From the NCBI GenBank assembly GCA_028708845.1, contig JAQVXZ010000002.1, forward strand, positions 62,001-126,000: a stretch of 64,000 nt of DNA, given 5' to 3'. The position numbers and the translations under genes were made by a program. Under the pieces are notes generated by a model, which worked only from the letters and a program-made list of their open reading frames with translations, did no database searches and was not told the DNA's origin. Position 1 is the stretch's first letter, and each line of letters begins with the position of its first letter. Of the stretch, positions 26,083 through 35,773 are shown one piece after another. Origin of the DNA: Bacteroidales bacterium. GTDB taxonomy: Bacteria; Bacteroidota; Bacteroidia; Bacteroidales; P3.

Positions 26083-26787
26083 ATGAAATTAGAGGAGGCG
26101 ATAATATTAGCAGGAGGAATGGGAACAAGGCTTAAAGGTGTTATTTCTGATATTCCCAAACCCTTAGCGCCAGTTAACGGCTTACCTTTTCTGACTTATT
26201 TGATTAAGTTTCTAAAAAAAGAAGGGATTAAACATATAGTCCTTTCTGTTGGCTATAAGTGGGAAATGATAAAAGAGATTTATGGAGATAGTTTTGAGGG
26301 TATTGATATTTCTTATGCAGTAGAAAAAGAACCACTTGGAACTGGAGGAGGCATCGCCTTGGCTCTAAAAGAAACTACACAAGATGATATATTAATTCTT
26401 AATGGAGATTCTTTTATTGATTTTGATTTAAAATCTTTCTATGATTTTCACAAGAAAGAAAATGCTGCTTTAAGCTTTGTTTTAAAAGAAATGAATGATT
26501 TTGAGCGTTATGGAAGCGTTGAGGTCAAAGGAAATAAGATAATAGAGTTTAGAGAAAAGAAACATATAGATAAAGGACTTATTAATGCAGGGGCATATAT
26601 AGGAAAGAGAAATATATTTGATGGATTAAACCTTCCTGATAAGTTTTCATTCGAGCAAGACTACCTAGAAAAGAAAGTAAAAGAAGGATTATTCTTTGGA
26701 TATAAGACAAAAGGATATTTTATTGATATTGGAATACCTGAGGATTATAATAAGGCAGAAATAGATTTTAAAGAGATATGGAAATAG
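26083..26787 (+). CDS. hddC: Sugar-phosphate nucleotidyltransferase, HddC-like
   Basis: A 234-residue nucleotidyltransferase with EEAIILAGGMGTRLKGVISD and IPKPLAPVNGLPFL, the NTP-binding signature, then ILILNGDSFIDFDL at the active site. It would activate heptose 1-phosphate, most likely with GTP, given the preceding HddA-like kinase. I use ATG at 26083, two bases after the kinase stop; a TTG start at 26068 would add five residues and overlap the kinase. The gene overlaps the following thioesterase by 10 bp. Confidence 0.78.
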   Translation: MKLEEAIILAGGMGTRLKGVISDIPKPLAPVNGLPFLTYLIKFLKKEGIKHIVLSVGYKWEMIKEIYGDSFEGIDISYAVEKEPLGTGGGIALALKETTQDDILILNGDSFIDFDLKSFYDFHKKENAALSFVLKEMNDFERYGSVEVKGNKIIEFREKKHIDKGLINAGAYIGKRNIFDGLNLPDKFSFEQDYLEKKVKEGLFFGYKTKGYFIDIGIPEDYNKAEIDFKEIWK

Positions 26788-27161
26788 ATATACCTAAGGG
26801 TCACAAAGGAGTGAAAGAAGTTGTGGTTACTGAGAAAAACACAGCTAAGGCTTATGGTTCAGGACTAATTGATGTCTTTGCAACCCCAGCAATGATAGCC
26901 TTAATGGAAGAAACCGCACATACATCAGTTCAAGACTTCCTCCCAAAAGGGATGGTTAGCGTTGGAACAGAAATAAACGTTAAACATATTAAGGCAACAC
27001 CTCTTGGAATGAAGGTAGTTTGCCATTCTGTTTTGGAAAGAGTTGAGGGCAAGAGACTCTTCTATACGATTGAAGCCTTCGATGAGGTAGGAAAGATAGG
27101 GGAGGCAACGCATACAAGATATATAGTTGATGCTATTAAGTTTGTTGAGAGACTTAAATAA
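26778..27161 (+). CDS. Hotdog-fold thioesterase
   Basis: A 127-residue hotdog protein of the FlK (fluoroacetyl-CoA thioesterase-like) group: ATPAMIALMEETAHTSVQ carries the Glu-containing active helix, and GMVSVGTEINVKHIKATP follows. Such proteins hydrolyse acyl-CoA or act on related thioesters; the substrate is unknown. It overlaps the nucleotidyltransferase end by 10 bp and is therefore coupled to the glycan cluster, though its role there is unclear. Confidence 0.8.
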   Translation: MEIDIPKGHKGVKEVVVTEKNTAKAYGSGLIDVFATPAMIALMEETAHTSVQDFLPKGMVSVGTEINVKHIKATPLGMKVVCHSVLERVEGKRLFYTIEAFDEVGKIGEATHTRYIVDAIKFVERLK

Positions 27162-27201
27162 TTAGTAAAGAGTAAAGAATAATAAATAAACAAAAATATA
27201 A

Positions 27202-28416
27202 ATGACAGAATCAAGCAGTAAGGATTTTAGAATGGTTGCAAAGACCATGTTTGGATTAGAAGATGTTTTAGTAAAAGAACTTGAAGCCATTGGAGCAAAA
27301 AACATTGAAAAATTAAACCGAGCAGTAGGCTTTGATGGAGATATGACAATGCTATATAAGGCAAATTATCTTTTAAGAACTGCAGTATCTATCCTCAAAC
27401 CAATATATTCTTTTGAGGCAAATAACGAACAAGAGCTATATGATAATGTATATAAGTATAAGTGGGAGAAACTAGTTAACCCAGACGGAACCCTATCTAT
27501 TGAACCTGTCGTATATAGCACCATATTCACTCACTCACTTTATGCTTCCCAAAAGTCGAAGGATGCTATTTGTGATAGGTTAAGAAAGATGTTTTCTCAG
27601 CGTCCAACAATGACCAAGGATAATCCTGATATAATACTTAATCTTCATATCCACGAAAACCAAGTAACCATATCTCTAAATAGCAGTGGAGAAAGTTTAT
27701 ATAAGAGAAACTATAGGGTAGCAGTTGAGTCAGCACCAATGAATGAGGTTGTTGCTGCAGGACTTATACAGCTTTCAGGATGGGAAAGAGATTGTAATTT
27801 CTTTGATCCAATGTGCGGTTCAGGCACTTTGCTTATTGAGGCTGCGATGTTTGCAAACAATATACCAGCACAATACTATAGATATGACTTCGCCTTTACT
27901 AAGTGGGGAGATTTTTCAATGCCAGACTGGAAAAGAGTAAGAGAACATGCAGATAGGCAGATGATAGATTTTGATTTCGAGATTTGGGGTTCAGATATTT
28001 CAGGACAGGCAATCAAAACTGCTCAAGAGAATATCAATAATGCTAAATTGCATAAGGACATTCAGTTATTCCGTGCCGATATTCAAGATCAAGATCCACC
28101 AGAGGGAAAAACTCTTATTATAACCAATCCTCCTTATGGTGAAAGGCTTGATGTTAATGATATATTTGACTTATACGATATAATAGGTAGAGTATTTAAG
28201 AACAAATATACAGGAAATACAGCTTGGTTAATTAGTTCAGACCTTGAAGCCTTCAAGTACATTGCCCTAAGGCCTTCTCGCAAAATAACTGTTTACAACT
28301 CCAACTTAGAGTGTAAATTCTGCAAATACGAGCTTTACGAAGGAAGTAAGAAAGTAAGCAAAAATCAACCCGAAGATTCAGACTCTTCTTTTTCCGATAA
28401 AACTATTGACAATTAA
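27202..28416 (+). CDS. rlmL: THUMP-domain 23S rRNA guanine-N2 methyltransferase
   Basis: A 404-residue protein: an N-terminal ferredoxin-like/THUMP region (about 1-160) and a Rossmann methyltransferase domain with FFDPMCGSGTLLIEAAM and the catalytic ITNPPYGERL. This is the RlmL/YcbY N-terminal architecture (m2G2445-type), without the C-terminal RlmK half present in E. coli. A low-complexity Ser/Asp tail ends the protein. Target assignment is by family. Confidence 0.85.
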   Translation: MTESSSKDFRMVAKTMFGLEDVLVKELEAIGAKNIEKLNRAVGFDGDMTMLYKANYLLRTAVSILKPIYSFEANNEQELYDNVYKYKWEKLVNPDGTLSIEPVVYSTIFTHSLYASQKSKDAICDRLRKMFSQRPTMTKDNPDIILNLHIHENQVTISLNSSGESLYKRNYRVAVESAPMNEVVAAGLIQLSGWERDCNFFDPMCGSGTLLIEAAMFANNIPAQYYRYDFAFTKWGDFSMPDWKRVREHADRQMIDFDFEIWGSDISGQAIKTAQENINNAKLHKDIQLFRADIQDQDPPEGKTLIITNPPYGERLDVNDIFDLYDIIGRVFKNKYTGNTAWLISSDLEAFKYIALRPSRKITVYNSNLECKFCKYELYEGSKKVSKNQPEDSDSSFSDKTIDN

Positions 28417-28436
28417 CGAAATATTTCGTATATTTG
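28405..28436 (+). promoter_or_regulatory. Orphan promoter with no downstream plus-strand gene
   Basis: ATTG (28405-28408), 20 nt, then TATATTTG (28429-28436). It begins inside the end of rlmL and points into array D, with the convergent purN beyond. A transcript from here would contain only the array, so a small RNA is possible. Confidence 0.45.
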
Positions 28437-28510
28437 CATAATATAAACTATAGGATTAAGTCCTTGGTTTTTCATATCAAAATTTCCACCTAATTTTACT
28501 TTAATAAAAT

Positions 28511-28653
28511 GATGTACATCTTTCACTACGAAAGATGCACATCATTTGGGGTAAATGATGTGCATCTTTTGGGTAATGAAACGGCGATTCAGTAATTTCT
28601 TTTAGCGTTTCGTTCAAATGATTCTTTGATTTAAATCTTTTATATAGCGATTC
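28511..28653. repeat. Intergenic periodic word array D (GATGTGCATC)
   Basis: GATGTACATC at 28511, GATGCACATC at 28534 and GATGTGCATC at 28557 are 23 nt apart and are palindromic or mutual reverse complements. A second series follows: GCGATTCA at 28584, GCGTTTCG at 28605 and GCGATTCA at 28647, which are multiples of 21 nt. The array fills the space between convergent rlmL and purN. Confidence 0.85.
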
Positions 28654-28680
28654 ACTAGATTATTTTGAGACTCTATTTGT

Positions 28681-29250
28681 TTATTGAGAAATAACAATGG
28701 ATTCTATTACCTTTGGGAAGTATTCTTTCTCTAATAAATGAATTTTTGCAGCAAGGTCATCAGCTGTGTCATTGGGTAAAATATCGCATTTTGCTTGAAA
28801 AATTATCTGACCCTCATCATAGTGCTCATTCACATAATGAATTGTTATCCCGCTTTCTTTTTCCTTGTTTTCAATAACTGCCTTATGAACATTATCACCA
28901 TACATACCTTTTCCACCATATAGGGGCAAGAGGGCTGGATGAATATTTATTATCCTATTATTATAGCTTTTGAGTAGGTTATTAGGTATAAGCCATAAAA
29001 AGCCTGCCAATACAATGAAATCAATCCCTCTTTTCTCCAACTCATCTAATACTATATTAGTATTGTAGAAGCTGTCCCTGCCGAAATACATCTCATCAAT
29101 GCCTAGGTTTCTAGCTCTTTGACGCACGTATGCATCCTTTTTGTTTACAATAACAAGTTCAACCTTAACATCCTCACTATCTTTAAAGTATTCTGCAATC
29201 TGTTGAACATTTGTTCCATTTCCTGAGGCAAAGAGTGCTAGCTTTATCAT
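28681..29250 (-). CDS. purN: Phosphoribosylglycinamide formyltransferase
   Basis: A 189-residue GAR transformylase using 10-formyl-tetrahydrofolate in purine synthesis. It starts LALFASGNGTNVQQIAEYF. The catalytic region NIHPALLPLYGGKGMYG (Asn and His), with SGITIHYVNEHYDEGQII providing the catalytic Asp, is intact. The length is normal. An AT-rich upstream region contains a minus-strand TACCTTTG box near 29280. Confidence 0.95.
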   Translation of the reverse strand: MIKLALFASGNGTNVQQIAEYFKDSEDVKVELVIVNKKDAYVRQRARNLGIDEMYFGRDSFYNTNIVLDELEKRGIDFIVLAGFLWLIPNNLLKSYNNRIINIHPALLPLYGGKGMYGDNVHKAVIENKEKESGITIHYVNEHYDEGQIIFQAKCDILPNDTADDLAAKIHLLEKEYFPKVIESIVISQ

Positions 29251-29415
29251 TTTTTTCTTATTTTCTTGTTATTTTTGATAATACAAAGGTAATATTTATT
29301 CTTTAATCCCGAATTTTTCAAATAAACTTAGTTTTTCAGTTCAATTAAGCTATTTTGCTAAGACTTAATTATCAGAGCTGTACCATAGGTGAGGTCATTT
29401 TTAGCCTTGTTTTCC

Positions 29416-29446
29416 TTTGGGGGGTGGTAAAAAATTCGTTTCTTTG
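29416..29446 (+). promoter_or_regulatory. acpP-fabF promoter
   Basis: TTTG (29416-29419), 19 nt, then TTTCTTTG (29439-29446), a Bacteroidota promoter with one mismatch at -7. It gives a short leader before acpP. Confidence 0.65.
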
Positions 29447-29477
29447 CAATCTATTTTAATTTTAAAACTTAAAAATT

Positions 29478-29714
29478 ATGTCTGAAATTGCAGCAAAAGT
29501 TGTAGCTATCGTAGTAGATAAGCTAGGTGTTGAAGAAAGTCAAGTTACTCCAGAAGCTAGTTTTACTGGTGACTTAGGAGCGGATTCATTAGACACAATT
29601 GAATTGATCATGGAAATTGAAAAAGAATTTGGAATATCTATTCCAGATGATCAAGCTGAAAAGATTACAACCGTTGGTGATGCAATATCACACATCGAGA
29701 ACACAACAAAATAA
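29478..29714 (+). CDS. acpP: Acyl carrier protein
   Basis: A 78-residue acidic carrier protein for fatty acid synthesis. [15 protein letters not shown] carries the serine that receives phosphopantetheine. Its length and acidity are typical. It is followed 14 bp later by fabF, the usual pairing. Confidence 0.97.
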   Translation: MSEIAAKVVAIVVDKLGVEESQVTPEASFTGDLGADSLDTIELIMEIEKEFGISIPDDQAEKITTVGDAISHIENTTK

Positions 29715-29728
29715 AATTCATTTACACT

Positions 29729-30979
29729 ATGCAAATGAAGCGCGTTGTAGTTACAGGGATGGGTGCGCTTACTCCAATTGGACTAGACATTCCAAGTTAT
29801 TGGGATAGTTTAGTAAAAGGAGTAAGTGGTGCTGCCCCTATTACTTATTTTGATGCAGCTAAAGCAAAGACAAGATTTGCTTGTGAGCTGAAAGGCTTTG
29901 ATCCAACTCCTTACTTTGATAGAAAAGAGTTGCGTAAATACGATAAGTTTTCACAATATGGTATTATTGCAGCTGATCAAGCTATTAAAGATTCTGGAGC
30001 TGACTTCGAACAGTTAAATAAAGACAGAGTCGGCGTTATTTGGGCCTCTGGTATTGGTGGTATAACAACCTTCCAACAAGAGGTTAAGGATTTTGTATTG
30101 GGTGATGGTTCATACCGTTTCTCTCCTATGTTTATCCCTAAAATGATTGCTGATATTTGTGCAGGGCATATTTCAATTCGTCACGATTTGAGAGGTCCTA
30201 ACTTTGCAACTGTTTCGGCTTGTGCTTCTTCTGCAAATGCTATCGCTGATGCGGCTTTATATATTAAAGTTGGTAAGGCTGATATGATGGTTTGTGGAGG
30301 ATCTGAGGCATCTATTGTTGAATCAAGCTTAGGTGGCTTTAGTGCTTTGACTGCTTTGTCTTCAAGAAACGATGACCCTAAAACAGCATCACGTCCTTTC
30401 GATAAGGATAGAGATGGTTTTGTTTTGGGAGAAGGTGCTGGAGCAATAGTATTAGAAGAACTTGAACACGCCCTTGCAAGAGGAGCAAAAATATATGCTG
30501 AGGTTATGGGCTCTGGTCTAACAGCTGACGCATATCATATGACAGCATCTCATCCTGATGGAAGAGGAGCTCAAATGGCTATGAAGGTTGCGCTAGAAGA
30601 AGGAGAATTAGATCTTACATCTGTTGACCATATCAATACTCATGGAACTTCAACCCCTGTGGGAGATCTTTCTGAGCCAAAAGCTATTTTAGCTTTATTT
30701 GGAGAACATGCATATTCAATAAACATAAACTCTACAAAGAGTATGACTGGGCATCTTCTTGGTGCAGCAGGTGCTGTTGAATTTATTGCAACCGTTCTAA
30801 CAATTGTACATGGAATAGTTCCACCAACAATTAACCATTTTACTGACGATCCTGAGCTTCCTTTGTTTAATTATACATTCAATAAGGCTCAAGAAAGAGA
30901 AATAAATGTAGCATTAAGCAATACTTTTGGTTTTGGTGGTCATAATGCATCAATTGCATTAAAGAAATATATTAAATAA
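29729..30979 (+). CDS. fabF: Beta-ketoacyl-ACP synthase II
   Basis: A 416-residue condensing enzyme elongating acyl-ACP with malonyl-ACP. The catalytic Cys is in TVSACASSANAIADA, and the two histidines are in INTHGTSTPVGD and NSTKSMTGHLLGAAGA. The N-terminus is RVVVTGMGALTPIG. It is preceded by acpP and followed 10 bp later by rnc. An in-frame ATG two codons later (29735) is an equally good start. Confidence 0.97.
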   Translation: MQMKRVVVTGMGALTPIGLDIPSYWDSLVKGVSGAAPITYFDAAKAKTRFACELKGFDPTPYFDRKELRKYDKFSQYGIIAADQAIKDSGADFEQLNKDRVGVIWASGIGGITTFQQEVKDFVLGDGSYRFSPMFIPKMIADICAGHISIRHDLRGPNFATVSACASSANAIADAALYIKVGKADMMVCGGSEASIVESSLGGFSALTALSSRNDDPKTASRPFDKDRDGFVLGEGAGAIVLEELEHALARGAKIYAEVMGSGLTADAYHMTASHPDGRGAQMAMKVALEEGELDLTSVDHINTHGTSTPVGDLSEPKAILALFGEHAYSININSTKSMTGHLLGAAGAVEFIATVLTIVHGIVPPTINHFTDDPELPLFNYTFNKAQEREINVALSNTFGFGGHNASIALKKYIK

Positions 30980-30989
30980 TAATTAGTTA

Positions 30990-31730
30990 ATGTTATCCCT
31001 ATTTAGAAAATCAACCCAAGTTGATAAACGAGATAAGGAGCTAAAACTATTTTTAAGAAATATTCTTGGGTGCAAGCCTAAGAATATTTCTGTTTATAAG
31101 CTTGCTCTAACTCATAAGTCCTACTATAGCAAGAACAGTAAAGGATTTAGGATGAATAATGAAAGATTGGAATATCTTGGAGATACAGTCCTAAGTACAA
31201 TAACTGGAGATTATTTGTTTAAGAGATATCCCTATCAAGGAGAAGGTTTCTTAACTGAAATGCGATCAAAGATTGTTAGCCGTGCTTCCCTAAACAAGTT
31301 AGCTCAGAAGATTGGGTTATCAAAACACATACAATATATTAAAGATAACGGACAGTTTCTTTCAATGGATGGAGACGCCTTTGAAGCAATTGTTGGCGCC
31401 ATTTATCTCGATAAGGGCTACTGTTTCACTTATAATGTAATTACAAAAAGGATTTTTTCCCTCTATCTTGATGTTGACTCGTTAGAGAAAACCGATTGGA
31501 ACTTTAAGAGTAAACTAATTGACTGGGGACAAAAAACCAAACAAAAGGTTTCTTATCAAGTTATCAATACTGATGAAACTACTTCAAGAAAACAATATAC
31601 AATACAAGTTTATATTGACGATGTAGGTCAAGAATCTGCGGTTGATTTTTCAATTAAGGCAGCAGAACAACTAGCGTCTGAAAAAACGTATAAGAAACTT
31701 GTAGATGAAAAAATAATAATAGATGAATAA
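30990..31730 (+). CDS. rnc: Ribonuclease III
   Basis: A 246-residue double-strand-specific RNase. The signature NNERLEYLGDTVL and the second acidic pair in DGDAFEAIVGAIYLDKG are intact. A C-terminal dsRNA-binding domain covers about 170-240. The N-terminal ~20 residues are an extra lysine-rich stretch. It overlaps lipA by eight bases. The acpP-fabF-rnc order is conserved in many bacteria. Confidence 0.95.
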   Translation: MLSLFRKSTQVDKRDKELKLFLRNILGCKPKNISVYKLALTHKSYYSKNSKGFRMNNERLEYLGDTVLSTITGDYLFKRYPYQGEGFLTEMRSKIVSRASLNKLAQKIGLSKHIQYIKDNGQFLSMDGDAFEAIVGAIYLDKGYCFTYNVITKRIFSLYLDVDSLEKTDWNFKSKLIDWGQKTKQKVSYQVINTDETTSRKQYTIQVYIDDVGQESAVDFSIKAAEQLASEKTYKKLVDEKIIIDE

Positions 31731-32589
31731 GACAGAACGTAAGCCTTCATGGTTAAAAGTTAAACTTGCACAAGGAAAAAACTACTCAAAAGTAAAAAAG
31801 GTTGTTGAATTAAACCAACTTCATACAATTTGTTCGAGTGGTAAATGTCCAAATATTGGTGAGTGCTGGACAAAAGGCACAGCAACCTTTATGATTGCAG
31901 GAGATATTTGTACCAGGAGCTGTAAGTTTTGTGCTACTCAAACAGGAAAACCACTTCCACTAGACAAAGAGGAGCCTAAGAAGATAGCTCAATCGGTTAA
32001 ATTAATGCAGCTTAGACACTGCGTTATAACTTCTGTTGATAGGGATGAGCTTGAAGACAAAGGAGCCAATCATTGGGCAGAAACAATAAAAGAGATTAGG
32101 AAAGAAAATCCAAATACTATTATCGAAGTTCTTACTCCTGATTTTGACAATATAGATGAGTTTTTAGATATTGTTTTTGAAGCTAAGCCTGATATCTTTG
32201 GGCATAATGTGGAAACAGTTAAGAGATTAAGCCCACAAGTAAGGTCTAGGGCAAAATATGATTTGAGCCTTGATGTTCTAAGAAAGGCTTCTAAGGCTGG
32301 AATCATTTCTAAATCAGGAATTATGGTAGGTCTTGGAGAAACAGAAGATGAGGTTTTAGAGCTTATGAAAGACCTAAGAGAGGTTAATTGCAATCTTCTA
32401 ACAATAGGTCAATACCTTCAACCTACACAAGAAAACATACCAGTTCAAGAATATATTCATCCTGATCAGTTTGCAAAATATAAGGAAATGGGAATGAAAC
32501 TTGGTTTCGACAATGTTGAAAGTGGTCCGCTTGTTCGTTCATCCTATATGGCAGAGGAAACATTCCTCGAATCTAAGCTTGGCAAGTAA
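31723..32589 (+). CDS. lipA: Lipoyl synthase
   Basis: A 288-residue radical SAM enzyme inserting two sulfurs into octanoyl-protein. Both cluster motifs are present: CSSGKCPNIGECW for the auxiliary cluster and CTRSCKFC for the SAM cluster. The end GPLVRSSYMAEE is the conserved Arg-Ser-Ser-Tyr motif. The length is typical. Its start overlaps rnc. lipB is not nearby. Confidence 0.97.
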   Translation: MNKTERKPSWLKVKLAQGKNYSKVKKVVELNQLHTICSSGKCPNIGECWTKGTATFMIAGDICTRSCKFCATQTGKPLPLDKEEPKKIAQSVKLMQLRHCVITSVDRDELEDKGANHWAETIKEIRKENPNTIIEVLTPDFDNIDEFLDIVFEAKPDIFGHNVETVKRLSPQVRSRAKYDLSLDVLRKASKAGIISKSGIMVGLGETEDEVLELMKDLREVNCNLLTIGQYLQPTQENIPVQEYIHPDQFAKYKEMGMKLGFDNVESGPLVRSSYMAEETFLESKLGK

Positions 32590-32610
32590 ATAAAGAGATT
32601 CTTATTCCTT

Positions 32611-33726
32611 TTATATATTTTTTGTCATACTTTGTACTATCTTCCATTGTGAAAAGAATTCTTTTGCTATTATTCTAAGGAAAGTATAGGTAGGAATAGC
32701 TAAAATCATTCCAATAACTCCACCTATTTCTCCTGCCATAATAATAATAAGGAATATTTCTAAAGGATGTGCTTTAACGCTTTTAGAATATATAAAGGGT
32801 TGAAGAATGAAATCATCAATAATCTTTACAATTCCAAATACAATTAGGAAGTGAAGTATAATCGGGAGTATATCCACGCTAGGGTTAATGCTTAGGGCAC
32901 CTGTTATAGTTATTATTAAGCCCATGAATCCTCCAATTATCACTCCTATATAAGGCAGTATTACCATAGTTCCACATATTGTTGCCACTAAAATAATATT
33001 TGAAAAACCAACAAAATAGAAGCCAATTGAGAAAAGACTAATCATTAGTAATATTTCAATTGAAATGCCAATAAAATATCTAGATATTAGCTTGCGAGTA
33101 TTAGTTATTACTCTATTAACCTCTTCTGTATATTTATCAGGAGTTACCCCCATGGCAAAATTATAGAGAAGGTGAGCATCTTTAATTAGGAAGAAAGTAA
33201 TAAATATTATTATAAAAGACCCCATAATTATGCTTGTGCCAAAGCGTAAAAGTATATCTGCAATATCATTTATCTGGAACATTTGAAACATATTTAGAAT
33301 CTTGTTTGAGATTAGAGTTTCAAGATTTGTATTAGTTGCCATTATATGGTATTTATATAGGAAGGCCTCAAGTGATTTGATTGGTCCAGCGTAGTAGTCT
33401 GCAATTTGGTAAATATCTATATTGGCAAAACTCATAGCTTGTGAAACAATCATAGGGACTAATGCGTAGATGATAAGGAAAATGGAGAAAACAAGAGTTG
33501 TTAGAGTAATTATTGTAGAGGGTATATTTCCTATACTGAATTTTTTGTAGGAGACCTTCGATAGGAGCTGCATTAATGGTCTTGCGATAAAAGATAATAC
33601 AATTGAAATTGCAATGCAGACAACAAGAAAACGAAAATACCATATCCCGTAAAGTACTAATAAAATGATTATTGTCGAAACAACCCATCTTGCAATAATA
33701 GGAAATTGGTATTTATCTTCTTTCAT
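32611..33726 (-). CDS. AI-2E family (PerM-like) transporter
   Basis: A 371-residue membrane protein with seven to eight hydrophobic segments. The family-typical IGVIIGGFMGLIITITGAL and AIPTYTFLRIIAKEFF near the C-terminus, and a long extracytoplasmic loop after about residue 100, match AI-2E/PerM proteins. Substrates range from signalling molecules to ions; none can be inferred. Convergent with lipA. Confidence 0.85.
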   Translation of the reverse strand: MKEDKYQFPIIARWVVSTIIILLVLYGIWYFRFLVVCIAISIVLSFIARPLMQLLSKVSYKKFSIGNIPSTIITLTTLVFSIFLIIYALVPMIVSQAMSFANIDIYQIADYYAGPIKSLEAFLYKYHIMATNTNLETLISNKILNMFQMFQINDIADILLRFGTSIIMGSFIIIFITFFLIKDAHLLYNFAMGVTPDKYTEEVNRVITNTRKLISRYFIGISIEILLMISLFSIGFYFVGFSNIILVATICGTMVILPYIGVIIGGFMGLIITITGALSINPSVDILPIILHFLIVFGIVKIIDDFILQPFIYSKSVKAHPLEIFLIIIMAGEIGGVIGMILAIPTYTFLRIIAKEFFSQWKIVQSMTKNI

Positions 33727-33766
33727 AGGTCTTGATATCTATTAATTATATTTTTATTGTTTTGCT

Positions 33767-34207
33767 TTAATTATTATCTTCCGCAAGCCATTCAGCGTAT
33801 GAGTTTTTGGTTTCATATAGGCATAGACGAACTAATTCAATTCCTTTAGGTAGGCGTGAAGAAATGGATTTTGAGAAATCAACAAGTAAGTTCTCACAAG
33901 TAGGTTGATATGGTGTAATAATAATTTTAGTATCACACTGCTTAAGATAAGAAAGCATTGGAGAATTGTTTGGAACAAGTAATGCGTGATCAAGTCTATC
34001 AACTATTTCAGAAAAAACAATTGATTTAAGATCGCCAAAGTCCATTACCATACCATTCTTTGGGTCTTTCTCATCGTTAATTGGTGTCCCTTTAATGGTA
34101 ACAAACAAACGGTAACTATGTCCATGAATATTCCTACACAAACCATCGTAGTTGTGAAGCAGATGAGACATTTCAAAATTAAATTCTTTAGTTAAGCGTA
34201 TTTTCAT
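33767..34207 (-). CDS. queD: 6-carboxytetrahydropterin synthase
   Basis: A 146-residue enzyme of the QueD/PTPS family, making the queuosine precursor 6-carboxy-tetrahydropterin. Zinc histidines are H15 (EMSHLLH) and H28/H30 (NIHGHSY), with Cys24 as catalytic residue. I choose the ATG at 34207 over one ten codons upstream: a minus-strand TATTTTTG -7 box (34212-34219) lies between them and ends four bases before it, so the upstream start would not be transcribed. This implies a leaderless mRNA. Confidence 0.9.
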   Translation of the reverse strand: MKIRLTKEFNFEMSHLLHNYDGLCRNIHGHSYRLFVTIKGTPINDEKDPKNGMVMDFGDLKSIVFSEIVDRLDHALLVPNNSPMLSYLKQCDTKIIITPYQPTCENLLVDFSKSISSRLPKGIELVRLCLYETKNSYAEWLAEDNN

Positions 34208-34211
34208 AGAG

Positions 34212-34219
34212 CAAAAATA
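34212..34219 (-). promoter_or_regulatory. queD -7 box, four bases before ATG
   Basis: TATTTTTG on the minus strand, four bases from the queD start. Same TAnnTTTG-N4-ATG arrangement as at folK and the recombinase gene. Confidence 0.55.
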
Positions 34220-34281
34220 CATAATTTTTAGAAACAAAAGGAAAATTAAACCGCAAGTTAGAGTAATAATGATAGTTTTCT

Positions 34282-34348
34282 GAATCTTTGTTTCAATTTA
34301 CTAGATCTGCGTATTAATTTTTTCTTTCTTTGATCTAAGAAATTCTTT
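34282..34348. repeat. Probable eroded periodic word element E
   Basis: Downstream of mntP. It contains GAATCTTTGTTTCAAT (34282-34297), identical over 16 bases to a flank word of array C at 15656, then AGATCT 21 nt later and TGATCTAAGAAATTC near 34331. No clear repeated unit remains. I read it as a decayed member of the array family. Confidence 0.5.
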
Positions 34349-34374
34349 CAGCGTTTAATTTTTCTCTTTCTTTA

Positions 34375-34947
34375 TTATGCTAAAAGATGCTCTAATAATA
34401 TTTTGAATCCTAAGCCAAAAAGAATTGAACCACCAAACATTAGGGCTAGTTTTGGTTTAAAGAAATAGGCTTTCATTCCCATAAAAGCTCCTAAAATAGA
34501 GAAAACAAATGTGCATAAAGCGATTATTCCAACTATAATGAATTGTTGATTTATGGAGTATTCAAGTCCAAAACCTATTCCTATAATAAATGCATCTATA
34601 CTTGTAGCTATTGATAGGGTTATTAGAACTGAGGTTTTGGTGAAATCATATAACATACAATTTTTTAAATCGTATCTATAACCTTCCAAAAACATTTTCA
34701 TCCCTATTACTGCTAATAGTCCAAATGCTATCCAGTGGTCAATTACTTCAATATATTCTTTTGCTAAATCTCCAATTAATGCACCGAGTAGAGGGAAAAG
34801 TCCTTGAAAAAAAGCAAAGCTCATTGCTAGAACTAAGGCTCTTTTTTTGGTCATTGTCCTTTGTAGTCCACATGTTATGGACACAGCCAAACTATCCATC
34901 GAAAGGGCAATTCCTAAGAGTAGGGCTGAAAATATAAATCCTATCAT
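34375..34947 (-). CDS. mntP: Manganese efflux pump MntP
   Basis: A 190-residue inner-membrane protein with six hydrophobic segments. It carries the MntP signatures GIALSMDSLAVSI and a second symmetric copy IATSIDAFIIGIGF, with the paired acidic residues needed for Mn2+. The length is standard. It lies 23 bp behind rsmA on the same strand. No manganese riboswitch was recognised upstream. Confidence 0.93.
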   Translation of the reverse strand: MIGFIFSALLLGIALSMDSLAVSITCGLQRTMTKKRALVLAMSFAFFQGLFPLLGALIGDLAKEYIEVIDHWIAFGLLAVIGMKMFLEGYRYDLKNCMLYDFTKTSVLITLSIATSIDAFIIGIGFGLEYSINQQFIIVGIIALCTFVFSILGAFMGMKAYFFKPKLALMFGGSILFGLGFKILLEHLLA

Positions 34948-34970
34948 TTCAAAATATTTCTACTATTTTT

Positions 34971-35738
34971 CTATTTCAAACGATTTGTAATATCTACAAA
35001 TTGTTCTACAGTCAATTGTTCTGCCCTTTTTGTCAGTATTTCTGGGTCAATATCTTCCATATTCTTTCCCATTGGTTTAAGAGCTTGGCGTAACATTTTT
35101 CTTCTTTGATTAAATGCAGTTTTTACAACAGTAATAAATAGCTTTTCATCACAATCTAATTTCTCCACCTCATTTCTCCTCATTCTAATCACTGCCGATT
35201 GTACCTTAGGAGGTGGGATAAATGATATTGGTTCAACCGAAAAAAGATACTCTAAATTGTAGTAGGCGGAAAGTAGAACGCTAAGAATTCCATATACTTT
35301 TGTTCCGCATTTTGAACATATCCTTTCAGCAACTTCTTTTTGGAACATCCCTACTAGTTCAGGCACTAGGTCTCTGTTTTCAAAAATTCTAAATAAAATC
35401 TGGCTTGAAATATTATAAGGGAAATTGCCTATAATTGCATAAGGAGATGGGTATATCTTTTCTAAATCCATCTTTAAGAAGTCTTCGGAGTAAATATTAT
35501 CTATAAGGTTTGGGAAGTTTTCTTTTAAATATTCAACCGATTCTCTATCTATTTCTACAACTTTAATTTCTTTTAAAGCAGTATTTTGAAATAGGTATTT
35601 AGTCAGAACTCCCATCCCAGGACCTATCTCTAATATATTAGGATATTCACCTGAAAGACTGAAAGCAATTTCTTTTGCTATTGTTTTGTCTTTCAAAAAA
35701 TGTTGACCTAAGTGTTTCTTTGCTCTAACTTGATACAT
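34971..35738 (-). CDS. rsmA: 16S rRNA dimethyladenosine transferase
   Basis: A 255-residue KsgA enzyme that dimethylates two adenosines near the 3' end of 16S r[19 protein letters not shown] at the start, [15 protein letters not shown] (SAM site) and the catalytic [12 protein letters not shown] are all present. The length is slightly short but complete. Likely co-transcribed with mntP. Confidence 0.96.
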   Translation of the reverse strand: MYQVRAKKHLGQHFLKDKTIAKEIAFSLSGEYPNILEIGPGMGVLTKYLFQNTALKEIKVVEIDRESVEYLKENFPNLIDNIYSEDFLKMDLEKIYPSPYAIIGNFPYNISSQILFRIFENRDLVPELVGMFQKEVAERICSKCGTKVYGILSVLLSAYYNLEYLFSVEPISFIPPPKVQSAVIRMRRNEVEKLDCDEKLFITVVKTAFNQRRKMLRQALKPMGKNMEDIDPEILTKRAEQLTVEQFVDITNRLK

Positions 35739-35773
35739 AATTCTGATGGTTTAATTTGCTGAATATAGTTTTT

